64,000 bases of DNA from Amycolatopsis thermophila (GTDB lineage Bacteria > Actinomycetota > Actinomycetes > Mycobacteriales > Pseudonocardiaceae), in contig NZ_JAUSUT010000001.1 in assembly GCF_030814215.1 (NCBI RefSeq), positions 4,526,001-4,590,000 of the forward strand, in the 5' to 3' direction. This document shows positions 25,772 to 34,330 of the stretch, in pieces. The translations under genes were made by a program, and so were the position numbers. Each line of letters starts with the position of its first letter. Position 1 is the stretch's first letter. Under the pieces are notes generated by a model. The model saw only the letters and a program-made list of their open reading frames with translations. It ran no database searches and was not told the origin of the DNA.

Positions 25772-25866
25772 CGGTTCCGCGAATGCCGGCGTTCCCCGTG
25801 CCGTCGCCGGCGGGACGTCCTTGACCTGCGGGGCCACTTCTGCCTACTGTGCCGCATGCAGGACCC

Positions 25867-25888
25867 GATGTCCTCGATGCAGGACATC
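25867..25888. promoter_or_regulatory. IclR operator-like site 2 (perfect palindrome)
   Basis: GATGTCCT (25867-25874) and AGGACATC (25881-25888) form a perfect 8-bp inverted repeat with a 6-nt spacer (CGATGC), 54 nt before the first MFS transporter start. ATGCAGGAC also occurs as a direct repeat at 25856-25864. The same half-site TGTCCTC is present in site 1 at 24912-24929. Confidence 0.65.
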
Positions 25889-25941
25889 ACTCCTGCGGCC
25901 CTCCCGCGTCCGGCCCACGGCGGCCCGGAAAGGAGACATCC

Positions 25942-27267
25942 ATGGCAGAGGTCGCCGCCGCCCGGAGCTCGTGGACGAAGACACTGGACCGGACCCAGCG
26001 CCGGTCCCTGTTCGCCGCCAACCTCGGGTGGCTCTTCGACGGGTTCGAGACCTACGCACTCATCCTCACCGCCGGCATCGTGCTGCGTCAGCTCGACCCG
26101 TCCGCGCCGGCGGGGCGGGTCTCCTTCCTCACCGGTGCCACCATTTCCCTCACCCTCCTCGGGTGGGGTCTCGGCGGGATCCTCGGCGGGGTGTTCGCCG
26201 ACTACTTCGGACGGCGCCGCGCGCTGCTGACGTCGATGGTCCTGTACGCGACCTTCACCGGGCTCACCGCCCTGTCCTGGTCCTGGACCTCGTTCCTGGT
26301 GCTGCGGTTCATCACCGGGTTCGCGCTCGGATCGGAATGGGGGACCGGCACCGCCCTGGTCGCCGAAACCTGGCCGAAGCACGCACGCGCCAAGGCCGCC
26401 GGGCTCATGCAGTGCGGGCTCGGGCTCGGGTTCTTCGTGGCCTCGGCGTGCTGGTACTTCATCGCCCCGCTGGGCGGGAGCTCCTGGCGCTACCTGTTCC
26501 TCATCGGCGTCCTGCCCGCGCTGTTCGCCCTGTGGCTGCGGCGCAAGGTGCCCGAGTCGGAGCAGTGGAGCGCCGCGCACCGGCGCCGCCGCGAACTGCG
26601 CGAGCGCGGTGACGCCGAGCTGACCGCGCGGGAGCGGTCGTTCACCCGGCTGACCCTGCGCGAGATCATGGTGGACCCCAAGCTGCGCAAGCTCACGATC
26701 CTCGGCTCGCTCATGTCGCTGGTCACCACGCTGGGCTGGTGGGGGATCTCGACCTGGGTCCCGGCCTACGTCGCCTCCCGCGCGTCCGGCTCCGGCCAGT
26801 CCGCCACCGCGTGGGCCAGCTGGGCGGGCATGATCTACAACGCCGGTGCCATCGCCGGGTACGTCGCGTTCGGTTTCCTCGCCGACCGGTTCGGCCGCAA
26901 ACCCGCCGTGCTGCTGTACTTCGGCGCGTCGCTGGTGCTCACCCCGGTGCTGTTCCTGTGGACGCACAACCTGGGGCTGATCGTCGTCGTCCTCGTCGTC
27001 AACGGGTTCTTCACGCTGGGCCAGTACACCTGGATGCCGGTGTGGCTGCCCGAGTTCTACCCGACGCACCTGCGCGCGACCGGCGCGGCGTTCGTGTTCA
27101 ACGCCGCGCGGTTCGTCGCGTTCCTCGGCCCGCTGACCGCGGGCGCCATCATCTCCCGGCTCGGCGGCTACGGGATCGCGGCCTCCACCGTCGGTCTGAT
27201 CTACGTGCTCGGACTCGTCGTCGCGCCGTTCTGCCCCGAGACCAAGGGCCAGACCCTCCCCGAGTGA
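25942..27267 (+). CDS. MFS transporter, aromatic-acid/sugar-type
   Basis: The 441-aa product is a 12-TM major facilitator. Seen: GFETYALIL at TM1, the loop 2-3 motif GVFADYFGRRRALL, FITGFALGSEWGTGTALVAE, EFYPTHLRATGAAF between TM10 and 11 side, and WWGISTWVPAY. These match acid:H+ symporters of the aromatic acid and metabolite families. ATG preceded by AAAGGAGACATCC. First gene of the plus arm after IclR; it probably imports the substrate of the Mo-hydroxylase/UbiD route. Confidence 0.9.
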   Translation: MAEVAAARSSWTKTLDRTQRRSLFAANLGWLFDGFETYALILTAGIVLRQLDPSAPAGRVSFLTGATISLTLLGWGLGGILGGVFADYFGRRRALLTSMVLYATFTGLTALSWSWTSFLVLRFITGFALGSEWGTGTALVAETWPKHARAKAAGLMQCGLGLGFFVASACWYFIAPLGGSSWRYLFLIGVLPALFALWLRRKVPESEQWSAAHRRRRELRERGDAELTARERSFTRLTLREIMVDPKLRKLTILGSLMSLVTTLGWWGISTWVPAYVASRASGSGQSATAWASWAGMIYNAGAIAGYVAFGFLADRFGRKPAVLLYFGASLVLTPVLFLWTHNLGLIVVVLVVNGFFTLGQYTWMPVWLPEFYPTHLRATGAAFVFNAARFVAFLGPLTAGAIISRLGGYGIAASTVGLIYVLGLVVAPFCPETKGQTLPE

Positions 27268-27293
27268 GCTCTTCCGCGAAAGGAAGCCACCCC

Positions 27294-28604
27294 GTGTCGA
27301 TCGTCCGCCATCCCGCCCGCACGGGCGGGAGCACCGCCACGCGCGCCTTCACCGCCCGCGTCCTGTTCTTCGCCTTCCTCGGCACCCTGTTCGACGGTGC
27401 CGAACTCAACCTCGTCGGCTACCCGATGGCCTACATCTCCCAGAGCCTGGACGTGAGCACCCTGCAGATCGTGCAGGTGGCGACGCTGCAGGGGTTCGCG
27501 TCGATCGCCGGCGGGATCCTGTGCGGATGGCTCGGCGACATCGTGGGCCGCCGCTGGACCTACACCGGTTCGGTGCTGATGTTCGGCATCGCCGCCCTGC
27601 TCGGCGGGCTGGCACCCACCTACCTGCTCTTCCTGCTCACCCGGCTGCTCGCGGGCGTCGGGATGGGCGGCCTGTTCGGGTTGTCGTTCTCGATGTTCGC
27701 CGAGTGCTGGAAGACGCGCAAACGCGGCATGATGGGCGGCTCGATCCAGGCGATGTACTTCGTCGGCCAGATCCTCACCGAGGGCGTCCTCTACTTCTGC
27801 CTGGTCCGCTTCGGCGAGCACACCGGATGGCGCACCGGGTACATCCTGATCGGCGTCGCGACCCTGGTCATCGGCGCGGCCGCGGCCGTCCTCCTGCCCG
27901 AGTCCGAGCAGTGGCGCACCTACCAGCGCGAGCTGACGGAGGGCCGCATCCCGGAGAACCTGCGCCGCACCAAGGTTCCGCTGCTCGACCTGTTCCGCGG
28001 AGGGTACGCGCGCGGCACGTTCCTGTTCATGGGACTGGCCACGGCGCTGTTCCTCACGACCAACTCCCTGATCTCCTACCTGTCCACGTTCCTGATCAAG
28101 GTGGAGAAGGTGCCGCTGGGCACGGCCAGCCTGATCGTGCTGCTCGGGCTGATCGTCACCGCCGTCACCTACCCGGTGGCCGGGCTGCTGTCGGACGTGC
28201 TGAAGCGCAAGTGGGCCTTCTTCGCCTCCAGCGCGTTCGGGCTGATCGGGTTCGTGTGGTTCCTGACCCTGGTGCTGACCCACTCGACGGCGATCGGTGC
28301 CGATTTCTGGGCGTCGCCGACGTTCTGGGCGCTGATGATGTGCGCGGGCGCCAGCGGCGGGTTCGGTGTGCTCGGCGTGTGGATGGCGGAGTTCTTCCCG
28401 ACGCGGATCCGCTCCAGCGGCTCCAACCTCGGCTACTACGCCGGGCGCGGCCTCGGCGCGGGCCTGTTCCCGCTGATCGCCCTGTCGCTCGCCGGGACCG
28501 TGCCGCTGGCGCTCGCCCTCGGCATCGTCGGGCCCTTCCTCGGCGCCTTCCTGGCGGTGGCCGCGCCGGACTCGACGGGACGGCACATCGAGGCGATCGA
28601 ATAG
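27294..28604 (+). CDS. Second MFS transporter
   Basis: The 436-aa 12-TM product is related to, but distinct from, the preceding transporter: GTLFDGAELNLVGYPMAYIS, GWLGDIVGRRWTYTGS (loop 2-3 motif), LLAGVGMGGLFGLSFSMFAECWKTRKRGMMGG, and EFFPTRIRSSGSNLGYYAGRG. GTG start with AAAGGAAG upstream, 26 nt after the previous stop. Two tandem importers suggest two related substrates, or an importer and an exporter for an intermediate. Confidence 0.9.
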   Translation: MSIVRHPARTGGSTATRAFTARVLFFAFLGTLFDGAELNLVGYPMAYISQSLDVSTLQIVQVATLQGFASIAGGILCGWLGDIVGRRWTYTGSVLMFGIAALLGGLAPTYLLFLLTRLLAGVGMGGLFGLSFSMFAECWKTRKRGMMGGSIQAMYFVGQILTEGVLYFCLVRFGEHTGWRTGYILIGVATLVIGAAAAVLLPESEQWRTYQRELTEGRIPENLRRTKVPLLDLFRGGYARGTFLFMGLATALFLTTNSLISYLSTFLIKVEKVPLGTASLIVLLGLIVTAVTYPVAGLLSDVLKRKWAFFASSAFGLIGFVWFLTLVLTHSTAIGADFWASPTFWALMMCAGASGGFGVLGVWMAEFFPTRIRSSGSNLGYYAGRGLGAGLFPLIALSLAGTVPLALALGIVGPFLGAFLAVAAPDSTGRHIEAIE

Positions 28605-28617
28605 CGGGGAGAGGCGG

Positions 28618-29238
28618 ATGCGGATCGTCGTGGCGATCACCGGGGCGAGCGGCGCCGTGTACGGGGTGCGGATCCTCGACCTGTTGCGGGGCCGCCCGGA
28701 CGTCGAGGTCCACCTGGTGGTGACGCGCGCCGGGATGATGACGCTGCGGCACGAGTGCGGTCTGACCCCGGCCGCGGTGCGGGACCTGGCCGCGGTGGTG
28801 CACCCGCCCGGCGACATCGGGGCGACCATCGCGTCCGGGTCCTACCCCGTCCACGGGATGCTCGTGGCGCCCTGCTCGGTCAAGACGCTGTCCGCAATCG
28901 CCTACTGCCACGCCGACGACCTGGTCAGCCGGGCCGCCGACGTGTGCCTCAAGGAGGGGCGGCCGCTGCTGCTGATGGTGCGGGAGACGCCGTTGCACCT
29001 GGGGCACCTGCGGGCGATGACCGCGGCCGCCGAAGCCGGCGCGATCATCGCCCCACCGGTGCCCGCCTTCTACGCCGGGCCGTCCTCTGTGGACGAACTG
29101 GTGGACCACACCGCCCGGCGGGCGCTCGCCCGCATCGGCCTTTCCGGCCTCGCACCCGCCGAATGGGCCGGCGAGATCGGCCGGGCGACCGAAGCGGACC
29201 CGGCGGTCGTGGCGCCCGCGCGGCGAACGCTTCGTTGA
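28618..29238 (+). CDS. ubiX: UbiX-like flavin prenyltransferase
   Basis: The 206-aa product is a UbiX/Pad1 flavoprotein that attaches dimethylallyl phosphate to FMN to make prenyl-FMN. Seen: the N-terminal FMN loop VAITGASGAVYGVRIL, VHLVVTRAGMMTL, the region GSYPVHGMLVAPCSVKTLSAIAYCHADDLVSRAADVCLKEGRPLLLMVRETPL, and a C-terminal helical tail. It is needed by the UbiD enzyme at 18456, which lies in the opposite arm of the same locus. GGGGAGAGG lies upstream of the ATG. Confidence 0.95.
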   Translation: MRIVVAITGASGAVYGVRILDLLRGRPDVEVHLVVTRAGMMTLRHECGLTPAAVRDLAAVVHPPGDIGATIASGSYPVHGMLVAPCSVKTLSAIAYCHADDLVSRAADVCLKEGRPLLLMVRETPLHLGHLRAMTAAAEAGAIIAPPVPAFYAGPSSVDELVDHTARRALARIGLSGLAPAEWAGEIGRATEADPAVVAPARRTLR

Positions 29239-29240
29239 GC

Positions 29241-30263
29241 TCAGAGTTTCGTCCGCTCGGCGCGGTACAGCGATCCGCCGATGATCAGACGCTGGATCTC
29301 GCTGGTGCCCTCGTAGAGGCGCAGCAGCCGGACCTCGCGGTAGATCCGCTCGACCGGGACCTCGCGCATGTAGCCGGTGCCGCCGTGCACCTGCACCGCC
29401 AGATCGGCCACGCGCCCGGCCATCTCGGTGCAGAACAGCTTCGCCGCCGAGGGAGCGACGCGGCGGTCGGCGCCGCTGTCGTAGGCCGCCGCGGCGTCGC
29501 GGACGAGTGCCCGGCCCGCGGCGACGCCGGTGTAGGAGTCGGCCAGCATCGCCTGCACCAGCTGGTGCTCACCGATCGGGACCCCGCCCTGGGTGTTCGC
29601 GGCGGCGTAGGCGACCGACTCGTCCAGCGCACGCTGGGCGCACCCGACGGCGAGGGCCGCGATGTGCACCCGCCCGCGCGCGAGTGAGGTCATCGCCGCC
29701 CGGTAGCCGACCTCCTCCGAGCCGCCCACGAGCGCGGAGTCCGGGACGCGCACCGAGTCGAAGTGCACGTCGGCGGTCCAGGCGCCCTCCTGGCCCATCT
29801 TGGCGTCGTGGGGGCCGACACTCAGCCCAGGCGTGTCCGCGGGCACCAGGAACACCGCGATGCCCGGGTCCTTCGGTGCCGCCTCCCGGGTGCGGGCGAA
29901 CACGAGGAACAGGCCGGCCACCGGCGCGTTGGTGATGAACCGCTTCTGCCCGTCGATCACCCAGGCGGCACCGTCGCGGTGGGCGCGGGTGCGCAGGCCG
30001 GCCGGGTTCGAGCCCGCGCCGGGCTCGGTGAGTGCGAAGGAGGCGACCACCTCACCCGAGGCGATGCGCTCCAGCCACTGCTTCTTCTGCTCGTCGGTGC
30101 CGAAGTTGACCAGCACCTGCCCGGCGATGCCGTTGTTGGTGCCGAACATCGACCGCAGCGCGAGCGTGGTGTACCCGAACTCCATGGCGAGCTCGACGTC
30201 CTGCCGCAGGTCGAGCCCGAGCCCGCCCCACTCCTGCGGGATGGCGTACCCGAACAGGCCCAT
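29241..30263 (-). CDS. Acyl-CoA dehydrogenase lacking its N-terminal helices
   Basis: The 340-aa product matches acyl-CoA dehydrogenase from the GLFGYAIPQEWGGLGL motif onward: SFALTEPGAGSNPAG (FAD/substrate), DGQKRFITNAP, VHGGTGYMREVPVERIYREVRLLRLYEGTSEIQR with the likely catalytic glutamate. Family members usually have about 40-50 residues before the GLFG segment forming the first helices; here the first usable start is the ATG immediately before GLFGY, with GAGAAGG upstream, and no matching peptide is found further out. Either a truncated gene or an unusual short form. It is divergent from the CaiB gene at 30382 and probably forms a functional pair with it. Confidence 0.8.
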   Translation of the reverse strand: MGLFGYAIPQEWGGLGLDLRQDVELAMEFGYTTLALRSMFGTNNGIAGQVLVNFGTDEQKKQWLERIASGEVVASFALTEPGAGSNPAGLRTRAHRDGAAWVIDGQKRFITNAPVAGLFLVFARTREAAPKDPGIAVFLVPADTPGLSVGPHDAKMGQEGAWTADVHFDSVRVPDSALVGGSEEVGYRAAMTSLARGRVHIAALAVGCAQRALDESVAYAAANTQGGVPIGEHQLVQAMLADSYTGVAAGRALVRDAAAAYDSGADRRVAPSAAKLFCTEMAGRVADLAVQVHGGTGYMREVPVERIYREVRLLRLYEGTSEIQRLIIGGSLYRAERTKL

Positions 30264-30381
30264 CGTCGCTGACCTTCTCGTTCCCTCGATTCTCGGCCCC
30301 CGTCCGGTGCGGTGTCCAAGGTCCGGAACAGCCGGTGCGAGCACCGCCGATACCATCGTCGTCGACTGAGAGGGGTCTCCC

Positions 30382-31626
30382 ATGTCCGAGCCCGATCCCG
30401 CACCGCGTCCGCTGGCCGGCCTGGAGATCGTCGAATGCGCGAGTTTCGTCGCCGGGCCCACCGGCGGGATGACCCTGGCCCAGCTGGGCGCGCGGGTCGT
30501 GCGCATCGACCCGATCGGCGGTGGCAGCGACCAGTACCGCTGGCCCGTGGTGGGTGGCGGGAACGGGGCCCCGGACGCGCGGTCCTACTACTGGGCCTCG
30601 CTCAACAAGGGCAAGCGGTCGGTCGCGGTGGACATGCGGTCCGGCGAGGGGCGGGAACTGGTCACCGCCCTGATCACGGCGCCCGGGGAGAACCGCGGCA
30701 TCCTGGTGGACAACGTCGTGGGCCGCCGGTGGATGGCGCACGACGCGCTCGTGGCACGCCGGCCCGATCTGATCCACCTGCGGGTGCAGGGCTACCCCGA
30801 CGGCCGACCCGCGGTGGACTACACGGTCAACGCCGAGGTCGGCATCCCGGACATCACCGGCCCGGAGATCGGTGGGGCACCGGTCAACCACGTCCTGCCC
30901 GCCTGGGACCTGGTGACCGGCCTGACCGTGTCGACCGGTGTGCTCGCGGCGCTGCGCGAGCGGTCGCGGACCGGTCGCGGTGCCTTCGTCGAGCTCGCGC
31001 TCTCCGACGTGGCGCTGGCCGGCGTGGCGAACCTCGGCTGGCTGTCCGAGGCCGCGGAGCGGGGCAGCGAGCGGCCCCGGCACGGCAACCACGTCTACGG
31101 CAGCTTCGGGGTCGACTTCGCCTGTTCCGACGGGCACCGCGTGATGGTCGTGGCGCTGACCGAGGGCCAGTGGTCGGCGTTGTGCGAGGTGACCGGGACC
31201 GCCGAGGTGTTCGCGGCCCTGGAGGCGGCGATGGGAGCGGATCTGGCGAAGGAGGCCGACCGCTACCGGCTGCGGGAGACGATCGCGGCGATCCTCAAAC
31301 CGTGGTTCGCCGCGCGTGATCTCAAGCAGGTGCGCGACGAGCTCGACGCCGCGAAGGTGCTGTGGGGCCGCTACCAGGGCATGCGTGACGTCGTCGCCGC
31401 CCACCGCGACGGACGGCACCCCGTGCTCGCCGACGTCACCCTCCCCGGCGGCACGGCCGCCATCACGGGCCGGTCCCCGTTGCGGTGGAACGGAAACCAC
31501 GGCGACGCGGGCGCGGCACCGCTCCTGGGCCGGGAGACCGACGAGGTGCTCGCCGAGTGGCTCGGGCTGACCCAGGCGGAGATCGGCGCGTTGCGGGCGC
31601 GGGGTGTCGTCGCCGGTCCGTCATGA
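30382..31626 (+). CDS. CaiB/BaiF family (class III) CoA-transferase
   Basis: The 414-aa product has the class III CoA-transferase layout: LAGLEIVECASFVAGPTGGMTLAQLGARVVRIDP, NKGKRSVAVDM, and VDYTVNAEVGIPDITGPE, the region holding the catalytic aspartate, plus the C-terminal ETDEVLAEWLGLTQAEIGALRARGVV. It moves CoA between acids, forming an acyl-CoA thioester by an aspartyl-CoA anhydride. It is divergent from the truncated acyl-CoA dehydrogenase. Confidence 0.88.
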   Translation: MSEPDPAPRPLAGLEIVECASFVAGPTGGMTLAQLGARVVRIDPIGGGSDQYRWPVVGGGNGAPDARSYYWASLNKGKRSVAVDMRSGEGRELVTALITAPGENRGILVDNVVGRRWMAHDALVARRPDLIHLRVQGYPDGRPAVDYTVNAEVGIPDITGPEIGGAPVNHVLPAWDLVTGLTVSTGVLAALRERSRTGRGAFVELALSDVALAGVANLGWLSEAAERGSERPRHGNHVYGSFGVDFACSDGHRVMVVALTEGQWSALCEVTGTAEVFAALEAAMGADLAKEADRYRLRETIAAILKPWFAARDLKQVRDELDAAKVLWGRYQGMRDVVAAHRDGRHPVLADVTLPGGTAAITGRSPLRWNGNHGDAGAAPLLGRETDEVLAEWLGLTQAEIGALRARGVVAGPS

Positions 31627-31684
31627 CCTGCGAGCCGCCCCCGCTTTCGGGGCGGCGTCCACAGTGGATCGTGGCGTGCGCCGT

Positions 31685-32137
31685 TCACCGGACGGTGGCG
31701 GCAGCCCGGCGGCGTGCGGTGGCCAGTCCGAGAGCGATCATGCCGGCGCCGAGGCCGAGGTGCAGCCAGTTGTCGGCGCTGTTCACCGGGACGAAGTTGG
31801 CCGTGGAGTCGTGGCCGATGGCGAGGCCGTAGAGCCACAGCACCAGGTAGATCACCCCGCCCGCGATGAGGAAGGTTCGGGCGCCGCCCGGGGTGCGCGC
31901 GAGCGCCAGACCCGCGACGCCGAACGCCAGGTGCACGATGTTGTGCAGGATCGACACGGCGAACACGCCAAGCAGCATCGCGCCCGAGTGGTGCCCGGCG
32001 AAGCTGAGCATGTCGTAGTGGGTGGTCAGGCCGGGGATGAAACCGGCGACACCGACGAGCAGGAACACGACGGCCACAGTCGCCGCGATGACTTGACCGG
32101 CGGTGCGTGAGCCGGTGACAGTGGTGGATCGGGACAT
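31685..32137 (-). CDS. DUF4383 four-helix membrane protein
   Basis: The 150-aa product has four predicted membrane helices: IAATVAVVFLLVGVAGFIPGL, MLLGVFAVSILHNIVHLAFGVAGLAL, FLIAGGVIYLVLWLYGLAIG and WLHLGLGAGMIALGLATAR, with the HNIVHLAFG and NWLHLGLG signatures of the DUF4383 family common in actinobacteria. Start ATG with AAGGGG upstream. Function unknown; it faces the DUF2382 gene across a gap with a stress-type promoter. Confidence 0.85.
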   Translation of the reverse strand: MSRSTTVTGSRTAGQVIAATVAVVFLLVGVAGFIPGLTTHYDMLSFAGHHSGAMLLGVFAVSILHNIVHLAFGVAGLALARTPGGARTFLIAGGVIYLVLWLYGLAIGHDSTANFVPVNSADNWLHLGLGAGMIALGLATARRRAAATVR

Positions 32138-32244
32138 CGGTTTTCCCCTTCGACAAGTGGCAGCGCGGTGGTCCTCGGCCGCATTGGCTCCCACATACCC
32201 CGGCGCAGCCGCGTTCAAAGACGGGAACGCCTCGTTTTTGCAAC

Positions 32245-32269
32245 GTTTGGCTGTCACCGGATCGGGTAA
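32245..32269 (+). promoter_or_regulatory. Candidate SigB/SigF-type stress promoter
   Basis: GTTTGG (32245-32250) and GGGTAA (32264-32269) with 13 nt between them match the GTTT-N(14-16)-GGGTA pattern of actinobacterial general-stress sigma factors. It is 91 nt upstream of the DUF2382 gene, a family usually induced by osmotic and oxidative stress. Confidence 0.5.
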
Positions 32270-32359
32270 CTGCGGTGGACCGGACTGCCTCCTCGTCCAG
32301 AGCGGGGCGCGGTACGGCGCCGAGCGCAGCTGGGCGCCCCTCGAAGGGAATGAACTCCG

Positions 32360-33136
32360 ATGACGCAGAGCCAGCAGAACTACGCCCGCTGGAGCGGGCG
32401 CACCCTCTACGACAGCAACGGTGAGAAGGTCGGTCAGGTCGGCCGGCTGTGGACCGACGACGAGGACGGCCACCCCACCTGGCTGACCGCCCGCACCGGG
32501 ATGTTCGGCACCGGCGAATCGTTCGTGCCGGTGCAGGGTGTCCGCGACCGCGAGGACGGGAACCTGGAAAGCCGCTACAGCAAGGAAATGATCAAAGACG
32601 CCCCGCGCGTCGACCCGGACTCGACACCGCGGGGCGAGCACATCGACCGCGCGGAGGAGGACCGGCTCTACCGCCACTACCAGCTCACCGGCACCGGGCA
32701 GAGCGGCACGGCGAGTGGCGGGGACGGGCACGACACGTCCGGGCCGACGACGGACGAGGCGATGACCCGTTCCGAGGAGCGGTTGCGGGTGGGTACCCAG
32801 CAGCGCGAGCGTGGCCGCGCCCGTCTGCGCAAGTACGTGGTCACCGAGACCGAACAGGTCGAGGTCCCCGTCAGCCGGGAAGAGGTGCGCGTCGAGCGGG
32901 AACCGATCACCGACGCCAACCGCGAGCGGGCGGTCGACGGGCCGGCCATCTCCGACGAGGAACACGAGATGACCCTGCACGAGGAACGCCCCGTCGTGGA
33001 CACCGAAGCCGTCCCCGTCGAACGGGTCCGGCTGGCCAAGGAGCGGGTCCAGGACACCGAAACCGTCAGCGGCGAAGTCCGCAAGGAGCACATCGAAACC
33101 GACACCGACAGCGGCCTCGAAGGCCGCCGCGGATGA
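32360..33136 (+). CDS. PRC-barrel and DUF2382 stress protein
   Basis: The 258-aa product has an N-terminal PRC-barrel-like domain (residues ~10-75: GRTLYDSNGEKVGQVGRLWTDDEDGHPTWLTARTGMFGTGESFVPVQG) and a C-terminal charged DUF2382 domain (residues ~135-245: RSEERLRVGTQQRERGRARLRKYVVTETEQVEVPVSREEVRVEREPI). Such YsnF/AvaK-like proteins are associated with general stress. No signal or TM segment. The SigB/F-like promoter upstream fits stress control. Confidence 0.9.
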   Translation: MTQSQQNYARWSGRTLYDSNGEKVGQVGRLWTDDEDGHPTWLTARTGMFGTGESFVPVQGVRDREDGNLESRYSKEMIKDAPRVDPDSTPRGEHIDRAEEDRLYRHYQLTGTGQSGTASGGDGHDTSGPTTDEAMTRSEERLRVGTQQRERGRARLRKYVVTETEQVEVPVSREEVRVEREPITDANRERAVDGPAISDEEHEMTLHEERPVVDTEAVPVERVRLAKERVQDTETVSGEVRKEHIETDTDSGLEGRRG

Positions 33137-33680
33137 TCCCGCGTCACGGCGGCCCACCCGGTACCCCGGCCCGATGCGCGGCCGGGGTACCGCCCCGCTT
33201 GCCGAGGCCGGTCGGCGATCGAGCGGCGCACACTCAAAGGTTCTTGATATCCGCCAGTCATCCCCGAACGGGGCAACGGAGGGTGAAGACCTTGACAGGT
33301 GGACAGAGGTGTGTCTGCGGCATCAGGGGCGAGGGATGGGGTTCTGCCACGTCGAGCGCGCGAGATCGCGCTGTGCGGTCGTGTGCTCGCGACCTGCGAC
33401 GAACCTAGTTCAACTATTCGTGCCGTGGTGGAGTGGGCGGCGGTGACCGATCGCCGGGGAGGCCGGTTGCAGCCGAAGTGATCGGCCGGGCTAGTTACCC
33501 TCGGTCAATTCTGCCGTTCACCCGACCGCTGAGCGCTCCGGTTGAACCGCTCGGCGCGAAGCGCCCGGAGTTGCGAGAGGGGAGCGGTGTAGAGCGGTCA
33601 GAATGGGTCCAATCGCACCAGCGCTTGCGCGCTGGTGGAGGAAAGGACGTGGCCCCCTGCGCCAACAGGGGGCCACGTGA
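33137..33680. other. Gene-poor stretch
   Basis: About 540 nt without a convincing gene. The composition looks less coding-like than its neighbours. A short frame (33299-33481) exists but has no ribosome site or recognisable motif. The small CAGCGC/GCGCTG hairpin near 33619-33634 and the larger hairpin at 33647-33678 are the only structures seen. Confidence 0.4.
33647..33678. other. Strong 13-bp hairpin
   Basis: ACGTGGCCCCCTG pairs perfectly with CAGGGGGCCACGT around the loop CGCCAA. No T-run follows. It lies 42 nt before the small membrane-protein gene at 33720, so it may be a terminator without U-tail, as common in actinobacteria, or a leader structure. Confidence 0.55.
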
Positions 33681-33719
33681 GTGTCCATGAATGTCCGCCT
33701 AGACAAACGTGAGGACTCG

Positions 33720-34109
33720 ATGACTGTACCGCCCGCTGCTGGCACTCCGCCAGAGAAGGTCCCGCCCCCACGCGTTCGCGTCGTCCTGAACCACACGGAC
33801 GAGAGCCCTCGGCGTCCGCTGCCGGCGCCTTACCGTCCAGTCGGCTCGAACAAGCAGTCCGGTCCTGGGCGCCATCGCCGGCAGCCCGTGCGCGACGGGT
33901 GGTTCTGCCTGGCCGCTCAGGTGTTGAGTGGCTGGTCGACGACCTTGCGGGCCTGTGTCCTGCTGTCGGTCTTCGGGGCGCTGATCGCCGCGATCGTTCT
34001 GATGACCGCTCCGGCCATCGGCGCATCCCTGGGAACCGTTGTGGCAGGCCTCGGCGCGCTGACCTTCTGGACAGCTCAGGCTCGTCGGAGCCCGCAGCCG
34101 CGCCTGTGA
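33720..34109 (+). CDS. Small membrane protein of unknown function (129 aa)
   Basis: The ATG at 33720 has GAGG upstream; an in-frame GTG at 33681 would add 13 residues. The product has a proline- and basic-rich cytoplasmic half (PPAAGTPPEKVPPPRVRVV, PLPAPYRPVGSNK) followed by a hydrophobic segment (RACVLLSVFGALIAAIVLMTAPAIGASLGTVVAGLGALTFW) that would form two membrane helices. I do not recognise the family. It is isolated between the gene-poor stretch and the MreB-like gene. Confidence 0.5.
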   Translation: MTVPPAAGTPPEKVPPPRVRVVLNHTDESPRRPLPAPYRPVGSNKQSGPGRHRRQPVRDGWFCLAAQVLSGWSTTLRACVLLSVFGALIAAIVLMTAPAIGASLGTVVAGLGALTFWTAQARRSPQPRL

Positions 34110-34330
34110 CGGCGGGGCGCGGTTCGACCCTCTTCGTGGGACTGGGGCCGGACCGCGCTCCAGTCACGGCGAGCATGTCTGTTTGCCTGCCTGGCGCCAG
34201 AAATTGGGGTTCGTCCACTCGGGGGTCTCGGCGCAGTGGCCCCTGGACGGTGACCGGGCCATCTGCGAGGCTGGAAGGTCACGGTGCTCCAGGGGGAGCA
34301 TGCGCGTCTGCTTCGGGGCAGGAGTCGGCG

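Noticed and set aside
33299-33481. Short plus-strand frame in the gene-poor stretch
   Set aside because: No ribosome site, no motif and no neighbour to support it; not called as a gene.
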